This document shows positions 36,601-45,739 of a stretch of DNA of 64,000 nucleotides, piece by piece. Numbering within the stretch: position 1 is the first letter of the stretch; the number at the start of each line of letters is the position of its first letter. Origin of the DNA: a virus; IMG/VR virus record IMGVR_UViG_3300001450_000023, positions 1 to 64,000 of that record; one strand, 5' to 3'. The translations under genes were made by a program, and so were the position numbers. A model generated the notes under the pieces. The model was given only the letters and a program-made list of their open reading frames with translations. It searched no databases and was not told the DNA's origin.

Positions 36601-39600
36601 TGTAATTGCATTATAAGAATAATCTACTAATGAATTAAAATGATGAACTTGTATTCCTGAATGTTTATTTAAAACTTCTGATATTTCTTCTGCACTTTCA
36701 CCTGAAATTTCAACTGGTGAAAAAATCATAAGCTGACCTTCTATTTCATCAATACTTCTTAATTCATTATCAATTTTATTTTGAAGTGCTTGTTTAGAAA
36801 TTTGAGTTTTATATATAACTAATTCTCTATTTGTTTTAGTGTCATTATTTATATACCCAATTAATGAAGTATATCCTGCATCTAACATTCCCTGCCTAAC
36901 AGCTTCATTTTTTTCTTGCATAGTAGAGAAAGTCTTACCCTCCTGTGCTCTTTGGGAAATCTTCATAAACTCTTCTTGACCTTCTTCTGTAGTAGCATCT
37001 AAATTTTTTGAAGCATCATATTGTATTTCTACTTCTGTAACCTGCCCCTCTGTACTATCTTGAAATGCTTCATCTAAAGCAATATATCTTCCAGCACCTC
37101 TTTGAGCATTTTCTACTTTTGAAGAGAATGTTCCTTCTGTTCTAAACCCTTTTACTTTTACAATTTCAGGTTCAGTTTTATTTCCAGATTGTTCTTGTGC
37201 TTTTAATTTTTTTAATATTTCTTCTACTTCAGAAGTTTTATTATTTAATATTGCTTTTTCTCTAGAAGTTAACTGCTCATCATTTTTAATTTTATTTGCA
37301 ATACTATTAATTCTATCTTCTGTTACAACACCATTATCAACAAAGTTATTATACTCTTCATCAAGTACTACATCTTTAACTTCATGTACTTCTTCTAATA
37401 CTTGTTCATTAGAAGCTGGTTGTACTTGAGCTTCATCAGATTCTATAGAAATTTCTATTGATGGATTTGTAGTAAATGTAGTTTTACTTTTTCCATCTCT
37501 TGTTTCATATTGAAAAGGTTTTAAATTTATTTCTAAATTGTTTGATATATGTTCAATATAATTAGAATGAGTTTTCTTAAAAGTTAATTCTTCATTACCT
37601 GTAATATCAAATGTAGGTAAATCTATTCTATTATTTAAAGTTTCAAAATTAGAAGCACCTGCTAAATCTTTAATGATAGATGAGTTATCATGAAACTTTT
37701 TTATTCTTTCATTAAAGAAATTATTAAATTGATCTTGAGTTTTTAAATTTTGAACTTGTTTAGCAATTGAATATTTTCCAAACTTTAAAGTTTTAGTAGT
37801 GCCATCACTCATTTTTTTCCCAACAAGAATCATATATTGATGAGTAGCTGATCCAGTTTTTGGCATACTTACTAATAAACTATCTGCTGAACCATTTTTT
37901 AATGCTTTATCAAAATTATTATTTTCAATTGAAGGATTTCCTTTTGCTATACGGGTTGTTTTTTTAAAAATATTTTTAATAGTATTTGCATCAGTTAAGT
38001 CAATACCAACTGCTTTAGCTGCTTCTACCATTTTATCAAACTGATTCATAGTTGGAAGTTTTGTATCATTTTCACTATTATAAGTGTCAACAAAACTATC
38101 ATACATAGTTCTATATTCATTTTTACCACTATAGAACATGTGGAATAACATTAAATTCTTTAATGTATCAGATTGATTTTCAGATATTTGAGAATTAAGA
38201 GTAGGGTAAATTACATATTTAGGAACATTTTTATCACCAACTTTTACAGATGTATTTCCAGGTACAACTACAAAAGTAAAATTACTTTTACCTTTAATTG
38301 TATGATCTCCTGTTTGTGCTTCAGGTAAATTTACTACTTTACCATTTTTATCATAATAAATAAAATCACCATTTCTTGCTTTTATAGCTATATAATAATC
38401 TTTAAGTTCTGGAATTTTAAATGTTCCACTTTCTCCTGCTGCACTTTGTGAAGCTCCTAAACTACCATTAGTTTTATTTGTAATTTTTGCTGTTAGCTTT
38501 AAATCTTTATCTGTATTACTATAAAGATTTTTTAACTTAGCTCTTATATTATTTAATTTTTCTATTTGCAATAATCTATCTTCTACACCTAAACTTTTAT
38601 TATTAGAATTTTTTAGATAAGAAGGATCTTGTATTATAGCTATAATATTTCCAGATGCATCTGATACAGCTAATGGTATTTTTTTCCAGTAAAGATCATC
38701 TGCAACACTTATTTTATATTTTTCTACAAACTCTTTAAAAGTTATATATGATTGTTCTTTATCTTCTTCAGGAGAATAAGTATCAGTATCTGATAATGTA
38801 GATTTATTATCTATTTCATCATCTAATACTAAAATATTATCTATTTTATCTGTTGAAAATGGTTGAATAGTTAATTGTTCTCCTGGTAAATAAGATGATG
38901 GATCTAATATATAATTTGCTCCAGGAGTATCTGTACCAGGTTGTAATTTTGAATAATCATAATTACCATTTTTATCTTTTTGAAAGTTTACAAAAGTTAG
39001 AGGAACATTTTCTACAGAATATGAAGTTTCAATTGCAGATTCTTCTTGAGATACTTCTTCAACTCTATCTGAAACTTTATCAATAAGTTTTTTTGATTCA
39101 GTTTTATTTTGATATCCTGAATCATAATCTAATAAAGAAAGTATATCTTGTTCAGGTCCTACAAAATATTTATTATATATTTCTTTAAAATTAGCATCCC
39201 CTTTTACTAATTTATATCCTTTTGTAATAAAATCCCATTGAGTTTCTACCCTATCTTTACCAGCAGTATCTATAAAATATTTTACAAATGTTTCAAAAGT
39301 AGGTTCAACATTATTCTCTTGAATAGAGATTTTATTTATAACATTTTCAAATTGATTTTTTAATTGCTCTTCTGTTAATACAATAGGAGAAAATGAACCA
39401 GCTTCTAAATCATTTTCTAATTCACTTTCTGTTTCAGAACCTTCTGTAGAAGTAATTGGTTTATCATTTGGAGTAATACCAAGAAGATTATTTATACCAC
39501 TTTTTAATTCTGAATTTGTATTATTAATACCTTGTTCAATAACATTACTCTCATGTGCTTCTTCATCAGTATAATTCTCTTCATGAAATAATTCATATAA

Positions 39601-42387
39601 TTCATTATTTTCATTTTGATCTTCTTCAGATAAATTAGCTATATCTTTACCAAGCTCTTTATTTTCCTGCTTGATTGCTTCTTTTTTATTTTTCTCAGCT
39701 TCTTCAAGTTTATCTTTATAATTTTCTTTAAGATTAGTTAAAACTTCATCATCAATTTTACCTTTGTATTTTTTAGAAACATTATCAACAACATCTTGAA
39801 TTTCATTAGCTTTACCTTCAGTTTGTAAAATAGATAATTGTTTTCTTTTATTTTTAAGTTCTTGTATTAATTTAGATTCATAATATAATTCAAGTTGTTT
39901 CTTTTTAGAAACAAAATCATTATATTGTTTATCAACAATTGATTGTTTTCTTTTTAAAAAAGATTGATTAAAAAGTAAAGATTTTAAACCTGCAACTGAA
40001 TCTAATTCAGAAGCTGATTTTTGATATTCATTAAATACTCTTTGTTCCTCTTTTGTTTCAAATTCTTGACCTTCTAATATATTATCTAATGAAGCATCAA
40101 CTTTTTGTTTAGCTTCAGGTATAAATGTTTTTTCTTCTAATTCAGAAATATTTTTATCTTTATCTTTAGAAAATTTATCTAATTTTTTACCATCTCTGCT
40201 AATAATTTTATCATTAATTGATATTTGATTTTCTAATTTATTTATATCAATTGCATTAGCTTCTTGTTTAGATATATTAGAATCTAATTCTGTTTTTAAA
40301 TTCTTATCTTCAGGATTTTGTTTTACTTTTTGTTTTAAAGCTTTTTCTTCTTTTCTTAATTGTATATTTTCACTATTAAGAGTTTTAATTTCTAATTCAC
40401 CTTCTTTATTACTTTCTTGTAATGTTCCAATATTATTATTTAAATCTGATGAATTTTTTTCAAATTCATCTTGCAGTTGTTTCTTTTCTTTTTCTAAATT
40501 TTGTTTAGCTTCTTTATTTGCTTTTCTATTATCTACTTCTGTAGTTGGTAAATTAACTTCATTAGTTAATAAATCTTTTGCAGCTAATGTTCTTTGTTCA
40601 GATATTTTAGTATCTAATTCTGAAATACCTTTCTGCACCATCATTGAATTAGCTCTATTTATATAGACAGCTTCAGCATTATAATAATTTTTATCATAAA
40701 CTTCATTATAAATTTTTTCAAATGATTTAATTTCAGAAACTATTTCAGATGCTCTTCCCCTGACATCTGAATTAAAAGATTCATTACCAGCTATAGTTTC
40801 ATATACTTCATATAATCTATCTGCAGTACCTGTTCTAAAATTTTGTAAAGCTTGGTGATATACAATTTCTTTTTCTAATTGTTCTGCTTGTTCTACCTTA
40901 CCTTGATTTCTTAAAGCTTGAGCATCTTGTCCAATTTCTGCTATTTTTTCATAAGTATTTTGTAAACCTATAACTTGATCAACTGTTGTATTGCCATTTA
41001 TTTGAGGTAATAAATTATTAAGATCACTTACAGCTTTTTCTGCCTTTTCTGCTGCTTCTTTTCTTTTATTATATGTCATTGCATTAGTAACTCCAATTTG
41101 AGTACCAGAACCTATAACAGCAAAGAAAGCACTTTCTAAAGTTTCTTTACTAAAAAAATCATTCCAAGCATCTGATCTATTATAATCCTGTCCTTTACCA
41201 TATGCAGTACCTATTTTAGAAGCATATCTTTCTATAACTGCTTCTTCTATAACTTCTTGTCCAGCTTCAAATGCAAAAGTCTTTGCAAAACCTTTTTGTC
41301 CTCCAAGTAATCCCCCCAATCTAGCTGCTTGTGTTGGAGCACCTTGTGATACCATTCCTGCAATACCTCTTGTTGCTAATAAACTCCCAGTAAAATTTAA
41401 AAAGAAAGAAGCTGCATTTATTTTCATAGTTAAATCAGCACCAGCAATAGAATTATCTCTTGCTTGTTGAACTATATCAGCATTATCTTGCACCCATGCA
41501 GAACCCCATTCTTCTGAAGATTGTTGAGCAAATTCTTTAGCAGCAGTTTGTAATTGTTCAGGAGAAAGTTTATTTTTATTTTTTTGTGCAAAATCAGCAT
41601 AGGCTTTTCTATATGCATTTTCTTTACCTGAAGTATATCCATTTTCATCCATATGATGTTTAAAAACAGTATCATATGTTTCTTTACCAAGCATTGATGA
41701 TATACCTTGTGTCATTAATGCAGAAGTAACAGCCCCAGTAATTCTCTTCTTAGCTTTTTCTCCTAGTTTTGTAGCTTTACCTAATTTACCAAGTCCTTTA
41801 AATGTTGCTTGACCAATTTTTGTACTAATACCACCAAAACTTGCTAAACTACCTATTACAGCAGAAGTTCCATTTAAACCCCAATTTAACCAATCTGATC
41901 TAGTATTTATTTGATTATCTTGAACAAATCCTTTTATTGCATCATTGACATCATTATTAGCTATCCAATTACCTACATAATCTTCCCCATCCCCAATAAA
42001 ACTATTGTCTATTAATTTAGATATTTCAGATAATCCTTTTGTTCCTGTTACTATTGATAAAGCATTACCAACATAAGGTATTTTTTCAACAGCATCTAAT
42101 GTATGATGCCAATCACCAACATCTAAAATTCCACCTACAAAATCTAAAGTAGAACTTAATATAGTACCAACAGTATTACCAGTAAGTTTAGCTCCTGTAG
42201 TAAAAAAATTATCATATTCTTTAGGATTTTTTTCAGCTTCAGCTATTTTTTTTTCAGCAACTTTTTTTGTTACAACAGGAGTAAATGATGTAAGTTGAGG
42301 TAAACCAGTTCCAGCTTCAACTGCTTCTTTTTCTGAAGTCTGCAAATCATTACTTATACTTTGAAGTATATTATTAGGATCTGACAT
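27628..42387 (-). CDS. Giant virion protein with crAss-like RNA polymerase and metallopeptidase motifs
   Basis: A 4,919-residue protein. The motif DFDID at 3322-3326 (encoded 32410-32424) is the metal-binding DxDxD of the double-psi beta-barrel in crAss-like virion RNA polymerases (phi14:2 gp66 group). Other parts: Gly/Ala-rich membrane-prone segments (about 50-430), a long coiled-coil (about 430-960), an ADP-ribosyltransferase-like segment near 1750-1870 (RGAGRYIALDEAF), and a zincin motif HELIH (4213-4217) near the C-terminus. Such multi-domain proteins are injected with DNA; the polymerase would transcribe early genes. It is more than twice the length of the phi14:2 enzyme, so polymerase and cargo modules appear fused. 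I saw no frameshift or in-frame stop. Confidence 0.88.
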   Translation of the reverse strand: MSDPNNILQSISNDLQTSEKEAVEAGTGLPQLTSFTPVVTKKVAEKKIAEAEKNPKEYDNFFTTGAKLTGNTVGTILSSTLDFVGGILDVGDWHHTLDAVEKIPYVGNALSIVTGTKGLSEISKLIDNSFIGDGEDYVGNWIANNDVNDAIKGFVQDNQINTRSDWLNWGLNGTSAVIGSLASFGGISTKIGQATFKGLGKLGKATKLGEKAKKRITGAVTSALMTQGISSMLGKETYDTVFKHHMDENGYTSGKENAYRKAYADFAQKNKNKLSPEQLQTAAKEFAQQSSEEWGSAWVQDNADIVQQARDNSIAGADLTMKINAASFFLNFTGSLLATRGIAGMVSQGAPTQAARLGGLLGGQKGFAKTFAFEAGQEVIEEAVIERYASKIGTAYGKGQDYNRSDAWNDFFSKETLESAFFAVIGSGTQIGVTNAMTYNKRKEAAEKAEKAVSDLNNLLPQINGNTTVDQVIGLQNTYEKIAEIGQDAQALRNQGKVEQAEQLEKEIVYHQALQNFRTGTADRLYEVYETIAGNESFNSDVRGRASEIVSEIKSFEKIYNEVYDKNYYNAEAVYINRANSMMVQKGISELDTKISEQRTLAAKDLLTNEVNLPTTEVDNRKANKEAKQNLEKEKKQLQDEFEKNSSDLNNNIGTLQESNKEGELEIKTLNSENIQLRKEEKALKQKVKQNPEDKNLKTELDSNISKQEANAIDINKLENQISINDKIISRDGKKLDKFSKDKDKNISELEEKTFIPEAKQKVDASLDNILEGQEFETKEEQRVFNEYQKSASELDSVAGLKSLLFNQSFLKRKQSIVDKQYNDFVSKKKQLELYYESKLIQELKNKRKQLSILQTEGKANEIQDVVDNVSKKYKGKIDDEVLTNLKENYKDKLEEAEKNKKEAIKQENKELGKDIANLSEEDQNENNELYELFHEENYTDEEAHESNVIEQGINNTNSELKSGINNLLGITPNDKPITSTEGSETESELENDLEAGSFSPIVLTEEQLKNQFENVINKISIQENNVEPTFETFVKYFIDTAGKDRVETQWDFITKGYKLVKGDANFKEIYNKYFVGPEQDILSLLDYDSGYQNKTESKKLIDKVSDRVEEVSQEESAIETSYSVENVPLTFVNFQKDKNGNYDYSKLQPGTDTPGANYILDPSSYLPGEQLTIQPFSTDKIDNILVLDDEIDNKSTLSDTDTYSPEEDKEQSYITFKEFVEKYKISVADDLYWKKIPLAVSDASGNIIAIIQDPSYLKNSNNKSLGVEDRLLQIEKLNNIRAKLKNLYSNTDKDLKLTAKITNKTNGSLGASQSAAGESGTFKIPELKDYYIAIKARNGDFIYYDKNGKVVNLPEAQTGDHTIKGKSNFTFVVVPGNTSVKVGDKNVPKYVIYPTLNSQISENQSDTLKNLMLFHMFYSGKNEYRTMYDSFVDTYNSENDTKLPTMNQFDKMVEAAKAVGIDLTDANTIKNIFKKTTRIAKGNPSIENNNFDKALKNGSADSLLVSMPKTGSATHQYMILVGKKMSDGTTKTLKFGKYSIAKQVQNLKTQDQFNNFFNERIKKFHDNSSIIKDLAGASNFETLNNRIDLPTFDITGNEELTFKKTHSNYIEHISNNLEINLKPFQYETRDGKSKTTFTTNPSIEISIESDEAQVQPASNEQVLEEVHEVKDVVLDEEYNNFVDNGVVTEDRINSIANKIKNDEQLTSREKAILNNKTSEVEEILKKLKAQEQSGNKTEPEIVKVKGFRTEGTFSSKVENAQRGAGRYIALDEAFQDSTEGQVTEVEIQYDASKNLDATTEEGQEEFMKISQRAQEGKTFSTMQEKNEAVRQGMLDAGYTSLIGYINNDTKTNRELVIYKTQISKQALQNKIDNELRSIDEIEGQLMIFSPVEISGESAEEISEVLNKHSGIQVHHFNSLVDYSYNAITKYKRDNRDKPLIASELKEEIDNQLSNYVDVKKQHYLERIEQIKELIGDEKQKDEYIRKYEHLIDYLNNISNNKEGIIEEALKKTNLKEVSTPDKFEENQSEENQKEKNYSQNALEEGGKNSISAEVRELLTGIKEVDKDFNTMTDFLGLPSVIPVDTTVEILQQILSNAGGSKKVQLATLNQYVKAFPFLQEVIDKFNAEPEKVQNQFLSFFDKSKLNMKFVMFSIDSKGKPHVKVMNSNSSEVANIILKRFENNLKDSSLIERDDNGVYTYNINEVDRVIKRLNNIYEKPGGKIVRKRTQAKIDDFDKDIKNQNLASLQKAGIQLTEGSTFIKDNKVYSIVNDKVKETPSALSLYDRLGKKIDLDNSIKELQSVLEEVGIVLSSDNIKNIIDNGIYINSENSRKTFQESFGQASPLSLIKIIKDKLSSINKDNNLVEDNNILKETILKNYAIEEALFANTISPTSFRVAKKTLQTHINKTYIKEREQELKNDPFLRKQLLQQAFSKHSMLLELLENTKLRNTFSIDYLSLESIKQRKQKAYQGTKLQDLSEADHEMVKLGLYTDMKQGAFKGQNYQGVLLRTATYLGLTNSDKSNINTISMPTLDFRKADDFILKEDGDVVPGENMINILYEQTVLPEFERITNFLNEKIGSNIKGYNKGAGSFLMFPNLNSLIIDYKGKKKTLTELANDIEGFPKLMQQYLNNDKENLKNTNPDEFNFLENFEKEAKNYLTKTVGIQYKQKLNDWETYNIVESSPLGELKVYDNKLLDVDYLNKFNSIDPNLSDNNKIIYSAIEFVVNNMISNSNQFMLLAGDPAMYYKRSKADNFADISKNTAENINKRLAAMIAPGNKLADSDQEQYIQIFVNDLEGPANNLASLTKLLDNKTFDQNEYDRVKNDSDKLDAFINKYPNTKPFFNIESTDAQEYTTWKEHVHVLEKLGKANPGLIDSARLENAIELVESGKALKDMNAEEKELIAFVYQPMKPVYTGQIIEGTQDNPLFRTVYIKSSSIPLLPQITEGTQLDVVRQAMEKLEAKSGDKKVRLSYNTANKVGANSNSATIFDDNGNIMQNDVDTLVKEFENSSLLLDRKNFRIQQEVPYKGKKDTVSQGTQTTKLLFGNGVTSMKGFQYKGESIDGSALERKFFDNFNDLLDLEKETLYDELGIDVKTGIPKDIEKTANKLKKLLKEEAEERNYEQQVVDSLEIDYTYAKDGSGKITGYQFKLPLWLSPSSNNLEALLNSVVSNRIAKLKFPGNTFVVSSPEGYKQVTEVSEDIENQIIYLDENFDGDLKGIQINKDGSIVHKTQVYLPSRFKDSKGNLIDLFDGYVELKNDKYVLKKDKFDKELLSNISFRTPTSSHQSMLDVEIVGFLPPKAGDLMVVPRNTLTQVGLDFDIDKQTNYSLYHYVDKNGNIKVISDNVEKIQSELDSKTPKSPERIKELKDRLKKIYKNNIVKIHSSVLSNPKMQSKISKALSMEWEKGQAQKIDDLVTFANADDINTGESFTMLSDSYQKNLVKLGASGKVGIGAYSIDVVFHSLLNQNSIATSQNSFGSITSNKFYGDLKTAGPNQRDISDVLTARQNLATDNAKEQALEKLFLNKETFDVDKVMTLMGFDKDENGNSIVGLFLNQPIIRDYVNTLINLNSIIAPYVEDKQAEALKIVYDKYIGDDSDTLLILSQFDLKNALMPEDAALIKRAIDNEFKEINGSVLQQQIQNKGNDPKTQYLILERFLDYNTQGKQLRKVQSLLNIDSQGLGKSFFDVIAKKQKFESLFLEDPSLSKIAGADVRKSKEVYSPFLKLFGKVSEKSQAEEGDVVILEREGTVLTFTPTTIAGKMIANSVYSAHELWQQHFPYDQGNLSNALSQIASLRNIDSTNELQVIEANQKTKKEFTKLINSSNLSLFSTDNVFDERQRSFTEKDGESLAKYLNSLNGSDDMIVKAMVLKNPLIKSFEYEIDNDNGLSLIKYNNATSQDLDKTRLYNSIPTLIQRNLPLPPFNGKPYTTRMLAQDLVNYSLLEGGVQEAIQFSKFIPVSYLLATGYDSVAYNENSDLNSMVQPIASDENKNEYPSRWQIQYFQHNTNELQSPPRKPKYNSKDQTISFPLANSKNKAELEYYAGMYKFKVEGERYPFYRIGPNKWKRADKLSTFGTNEYDINTSNDSIVTILKSKEEKNDLIEKGIEDKYAGMESSSDSIEESSAVNTKNHIKDGNLQKSIDSIVNADLGNLSYLAETLNQILPDDIKLVVRDLTKYKAAGAYLNNTIYIDSKFLNTNDESTVAEKLIHELIHAVTETTLEKYVEIEQDGRANLKSVPDIPKPVRDLVTVFNYARGKFEKDNPGVIASTIVKRDNFEGLSNNEYTAYGLTNLKEFLSLLSNDNFRAELDKMGYKNSGESVLQRIKKVLIDLVNNVKTSLNLDAENVDVLSAAFDSLFQIAEIQTKKKITSIQPDINDADKVINDVNNLLDTKKDEFNITIGKLPYTIKDVNTNPKLFNSSQEEITDELQIAKGVANYLYQYDKSEYNKRFFSDNDLQKNNITTYAGNDVFMIDNNKALVISRNKVVEELREPGQDLRNLYAGKPIIQSKLQIDEQIENKEQEIAIKERELNQLQMESEMLDTNPYLFILDNLPKITPDSAQKETGGKIGSKKDINPSFIGKKGVSVERAAEDMMIPAEKAGVVLSEMEIRDEIIEILLTGKKKYKQLRGDVKNSEMVALKSEIKILENELTELKKDKKNGGEQLTLFSPSIDDSSVIESLNNLTDKFMDLEWKMEGYGDRETYYGIESDIIKQNKISDEIKTIINNPINQLELFSLGNNMATIFELFPPEMQNLTIRVKIPLKSVVEKFGSDNRYQNYFKTSDNKYYENNQYGLEDYGKVEEISEKEYREAFSNASTTGYGVIVSQDIIPFDFEKIIKKLDINNQFSEEEINNLVQLYESNDTDNKTLAGDIIKGRLEGEWGYYDAQNRIEAAVMEAGNKKQIENLIDKSENNCR

Positions 42388-42404
42388 TAATATTTATTTT
42401 TTAA

Positions 42405-45400
42405 TTAATCTACAAAATTTGTTCTAGCAGTATAAAAGTTATTTATACCTTGTATGCTTGCAGGTTTTATTCCATCTTTATATATAATATTTCCATCTTT
42501 ATCATATATAATATTTCCATCTTTATCTTCTTTTGGTGTTGCTTTAATAAGTTTATCTAATTCAGCATGATCTGTAAAGTTTGTTAATGATTGAAATGGA
42601 ACTACATAAAATACAGCTTGCCCATTTTCAACTTTAGTTACAGTCATATATTTTTTATTATTACCTTTATGTACAAAGGTACTATTTGGTACTTTCATAA
42701 TCAAATTAGAACTAGAATTACTTTTGGTTTGGCTTTCTATACTTTCTTTTGCTATAGCAAATGGGGCAGTTTGTGAAAACTTTTTCATATGCTTATTATA
42801 TCTTTCTGGACTAATTGCATCTGTCATTGCATCATAGTTTGCCCCTTTAACATCTGGCCCTAATGTTTGAGTTATTGTATGCTTTCTAACAGTTCCTTCA
42901 GGTATTGTTTCTGTTTTACTCTTATCTACTTCAGGTGAATTTTCTTTAACTGGTTCACCAGCTTTATTATAATATTGTTTAACTTCATCATTAACACCAA
43001 TTTCAATATCATATACTAAATGCATACCTGGTTGTCCATCTATTACAGTTTCTGTAACCATAGGACTACTTATATAAAAGTTTACAGGAACACCATTAGA
43101 TACAAACCCAATAGTATTTACTGCTGTTTCATTAGTTAGTTCATTCATTTGACCTTCTGTCACTTGTTTTACAGCCACTTGTTCAGTTATCATATCTTGT
43201 GTAAGATTATCAAAATTTGTAAGAACTGTTCTTAGTGGACTATTTTCATCATATTTATTAGCAAGTAATTTTATCTTTGTACCAAGATTATCTTTTACTT
43301 TATTGATTGATATTTTCTTACCATCATAAACTCTATCATGTAACCAGTTTCTAAAGTTTTGTTTTGTTTGATCATTAACAAAAGTTTCATTCTTACTATC
43401 TGTTTTTGTTGGTAATATTTCAATAGGAGTATTAGTTCTAGTACTTTTTGTTTTATTAATATTATCACTTTGATTTAAATAACCTACAGTAGTACCAAAA
43501 AGATTCTTATTAAGCCATTTTGAAGCACCTTCATAATCCATTTGTTCAGAACCTCCTGGATCTACAAAAGTTTGACTAATATGAGAATATGCAGAATTCA
43601 TTTCTGAACCAACACCATTAACATATGATTCTTGAAAAGGTATATTTGAAACAATATTAGTGTTTAATAATCTTTGTAACTCAGGATTTGCTTTAGTAGC
43701 TTGTTTCATTTCTGCTTGTAAATTTCTTTGTAATTTTTCTTTCTCAAGTAATTGATTTTGATATGCAACACCTCCTGCACCTGCTGCATAATCAGCATCT
43801 AATTTATCTAATTTTTTGTCATAATCCTTCATTATTTTTTGTGCCTCAATATAATGTACTGGCCAAAATCCTTTTCCTCTTTCCATCATTAATTGAGTTG
43901 TATAGCCACCTCTTCCCCCTCTTGCTTTCGGATCCCATACTCTAATTTTGTTTTTTGCTGAGACGGTAGCTTTCATCTCAGCTAGTTGTTTAACTCTTTC
44001 TTGCCATAAGGCTTTCTTCTTTTTAGAATGATCCTCATGTAAATTCATACCCTTATCCCATCTATCTTGTAGAGTTAAAGTTTCTTTTAATTCTTCTGGA
44101 ATATTATGATAATCTTCTGTTAAAATATCATAGTCTGAATTACCAGCTAAAATATCATTTTTAATTCTATCTAACTCTTGAAGATTATCATTAGTTCTAT
44201 CTGTTAAACCTTTAATTTTAGCTATATTATTTTCTCTAGTTGTTACATAAGATTCATTATATTTTCCAAACTGAGCTATATCATTATCAGTTAACTTAAT
44301 TAATGGGTTAGCTTTAAAAAATGCTTTTTTATCATTAACCTGTTTGTATGTTTTATTAATATTATCAGCTTCCCATTTTGCTAAAGCTTTTTCTGCATAA
44401 TCCTCATTAACTTTTTCTATTTCTTTTTTGTAACCATCCCAATTACCAGTTCTTTGACTTTCACTTTTTGCTTCAAATAATTGATTTGTATAATTAACAC
44501 CACTATCATCTCCTAATGTAGCTGAAGCAATTTCTTGAGCACTATTATGTTTTAAATCTAAAGTTTGATCATATTCTACTAAATCTTCAGCTTCAGTTTT
44601 AATATTTAATAATGTTCCTGAATAAGTACCACTAATTGGCTTATTATTAGCATCATAAGCATCAGAATTTTTAGCACCTTCAGGAGTTACTGGATCTACA
44701 TATGATCCAATATCAGAAGTAATTTCCAAACCTCTAGAAGTAGAATTTATTTGAGTTCCATCTGATGAACCACTACCAGATCCTGTAGTATCACCTATTT
44801 TTTTCTTAGTTGCTTCTTGTTCTTCATAAGCATATTTAGATATACCATAATCTATCATAGCTTGCTTTTTAGCTAATACTTGTTCTGATAAAAATCCTGG
44901 TATGCCTTGTGCTTGTCTAGTTCCAAAATATTCATTAATAACAGGATTAGCATTAATATATTCAACAATTATATTATTAACTTCAGTTTCTGTTAATTCT
45001 TTTTTTGATCCTGATTCCAAAAATGTTAATTTACCTTCTGGTGTTTCTTCTACTGTTACACCTGATCCTACATTTTGAAGATAAGTATTAATATTAGTAC
45101 CTTTCATTGCTTTATCTACTTCATTAGTACCTATAATAGCATCAGAAACAAATCCAGTTTGATATGCACCTGACATATCTCCTGCTTCACCTTTAGTTCC
45201 AAATTTACTAAAATCTGCATCAAACTTATTTAACAAAGCATCTGCATGTGATTGACTTATTCCAGCTTCACCTTTTGCTGCAGTAAATGCTTCAACCATT
45301 TTATCTAACTTTTGTTTATAAGTTTGCCTTGTTGCATAATTAGATTCAATAGCTGCCCAGGTTCCTCTGGTTTTATCTTTCCATATTTCTTTACTAACTT

Positions 45401-45683
45401 TTGAAAGTTCTCCAGGATTATTTATATACTTTAAAGCATTTTCTCTTAGGTCAGTAGTTTTTTCATCTATTATACCTTCATAATCAGAAATTATTTTTTT
45501 ACTTAATTCATCATCAGCACTAAGTTTATTCATTTGTAATTTTTGATACAAAGTATCATAACCCATTTCTTGTTGAGCTAAACTTTGATCAGCTACTTGT
45601 TGAGCCTTTAATAACATATTACTAGGCTGCTGATACATGAAATCTAAATAATTTCCTTTAGTACTTTTATAAAATCTTCCCAT
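42405..45683 (-). CDS. Large helical virion cargo protein
   Basis: This 1,092-residue protein is mostly helical, Lys/Glu/Asn-rich, with no membrane segment. It starts MGRFYKSTKGNYLDFMYQQP, a start I associate with crAss-like phage structural proteins of the polymerase neighbourhood. Near the C-terminus it has an in-tandem short repeat of the type DGNIIYDKDGNIIYKDG. It lies between the muralytic protein and the RNA polymerase, so it is probably part of the ejected set. No enzyme motif found. Confidence 0.75.
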   Translation of the reverse strand: MGRFYKSTKGNYLDFMYQQPSNMLLKAQQVADQSLAQQEMGYDTLYQKLQMNKLSADDELSKKIISDYEGIIDEKTTDLRENALKYINNPGELSKVSKEIWKDKTRGTWAAIESNYATRQTYKQKLDKMVEAFTAAKGEAGISQSHADALLNKFDADFSKFGTKGEAGDMSGAYQTGFVSDAIIGTNEVDKAMKGTNINTYLQNVGSGVTVEETPEGKLTFLESGSKKELTETEVNNIIVEYINANPVINEYFGTRQAQGIPGFLSEQVLAKKQAMIDYGISKYAYEEQEATKKKIGDTTGSGSGSSDGTQINSTSRGLEITSDIGSYVDPVTPEGAKNSDAYDANNKPISGTYSGTLLNIKTEAEDLVEYDQTLDLKHNSAQEIASATLGDDSGVNYTNQLFEAKSESQRTGNWDGYKKEIEKVNEDYAEKALAKWEADNINKTYKQVNDKKAFFKANPLIKLTDNDIAQFGKYNESYVTTRENNIAKIKGLTDRTNDNLQELDRIKNDILAGNSDYDILTEDYHNIPEELKETLTLQDRWDKGMNLHEDHSKKKKALWQERVKQLAEMKATVSAKNKIRVWDPKARGGRGGYTTQLMMERGKGFWPVHYIEAQKIMKDYDKKLDKLDADYAAGAGGVAYQNQLLEKEKLQRNLQAEMKQATKANPELQRLLNTNIVSNIPFQESYVNGVGSEMNSAYSHISQTFVDPGGSEQMDYEGASKWLNKNLFGTTVGYLNQSDNINKTKSTRTNTPIEILPTKTDSKNETFVNDQTKQNFRNWLHDRVYDGKKISINKVKDNLGTKIKLLANKYDENSPLRTVLTNFDNLTQDMITEQVAVKQVTEGQMNELTNETAVNTIGFVSNGVPVNFYISSPMVTETVIDGQPGMHLVYDIEIGVNDEVKQYYNKAGEPVKENSPEVDKSKTETIPEGTVRKHTITQTLGPDVKGANYDAMTDAISPERYNKHMKKFSQTAPFAIAKESIESQTKSNSSSNLIMKVPNSTFVHKGNNKKYMTVTKVENGQAVFYVVPFQSLTNFTDHAELDKLIKATPKEDKDGNIIYDKDGNIIYKDGIKPASIQGINNFYTARTNFVD

Positions 45684-45739
45684 TATCTATATTGTTGTAA
45701 ATTTTAAAATCCTTGTTTACTAGTAACACTAGTTTTTTA

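Noticed and set aside
45719-45738. Hairpin ACTAG/CTAGT between two large minus-strand genes, considered as a terminator
   Set aside because: The T-run is on the plus strand, opposite to the direction of the genes; the stem is only 5 bp.
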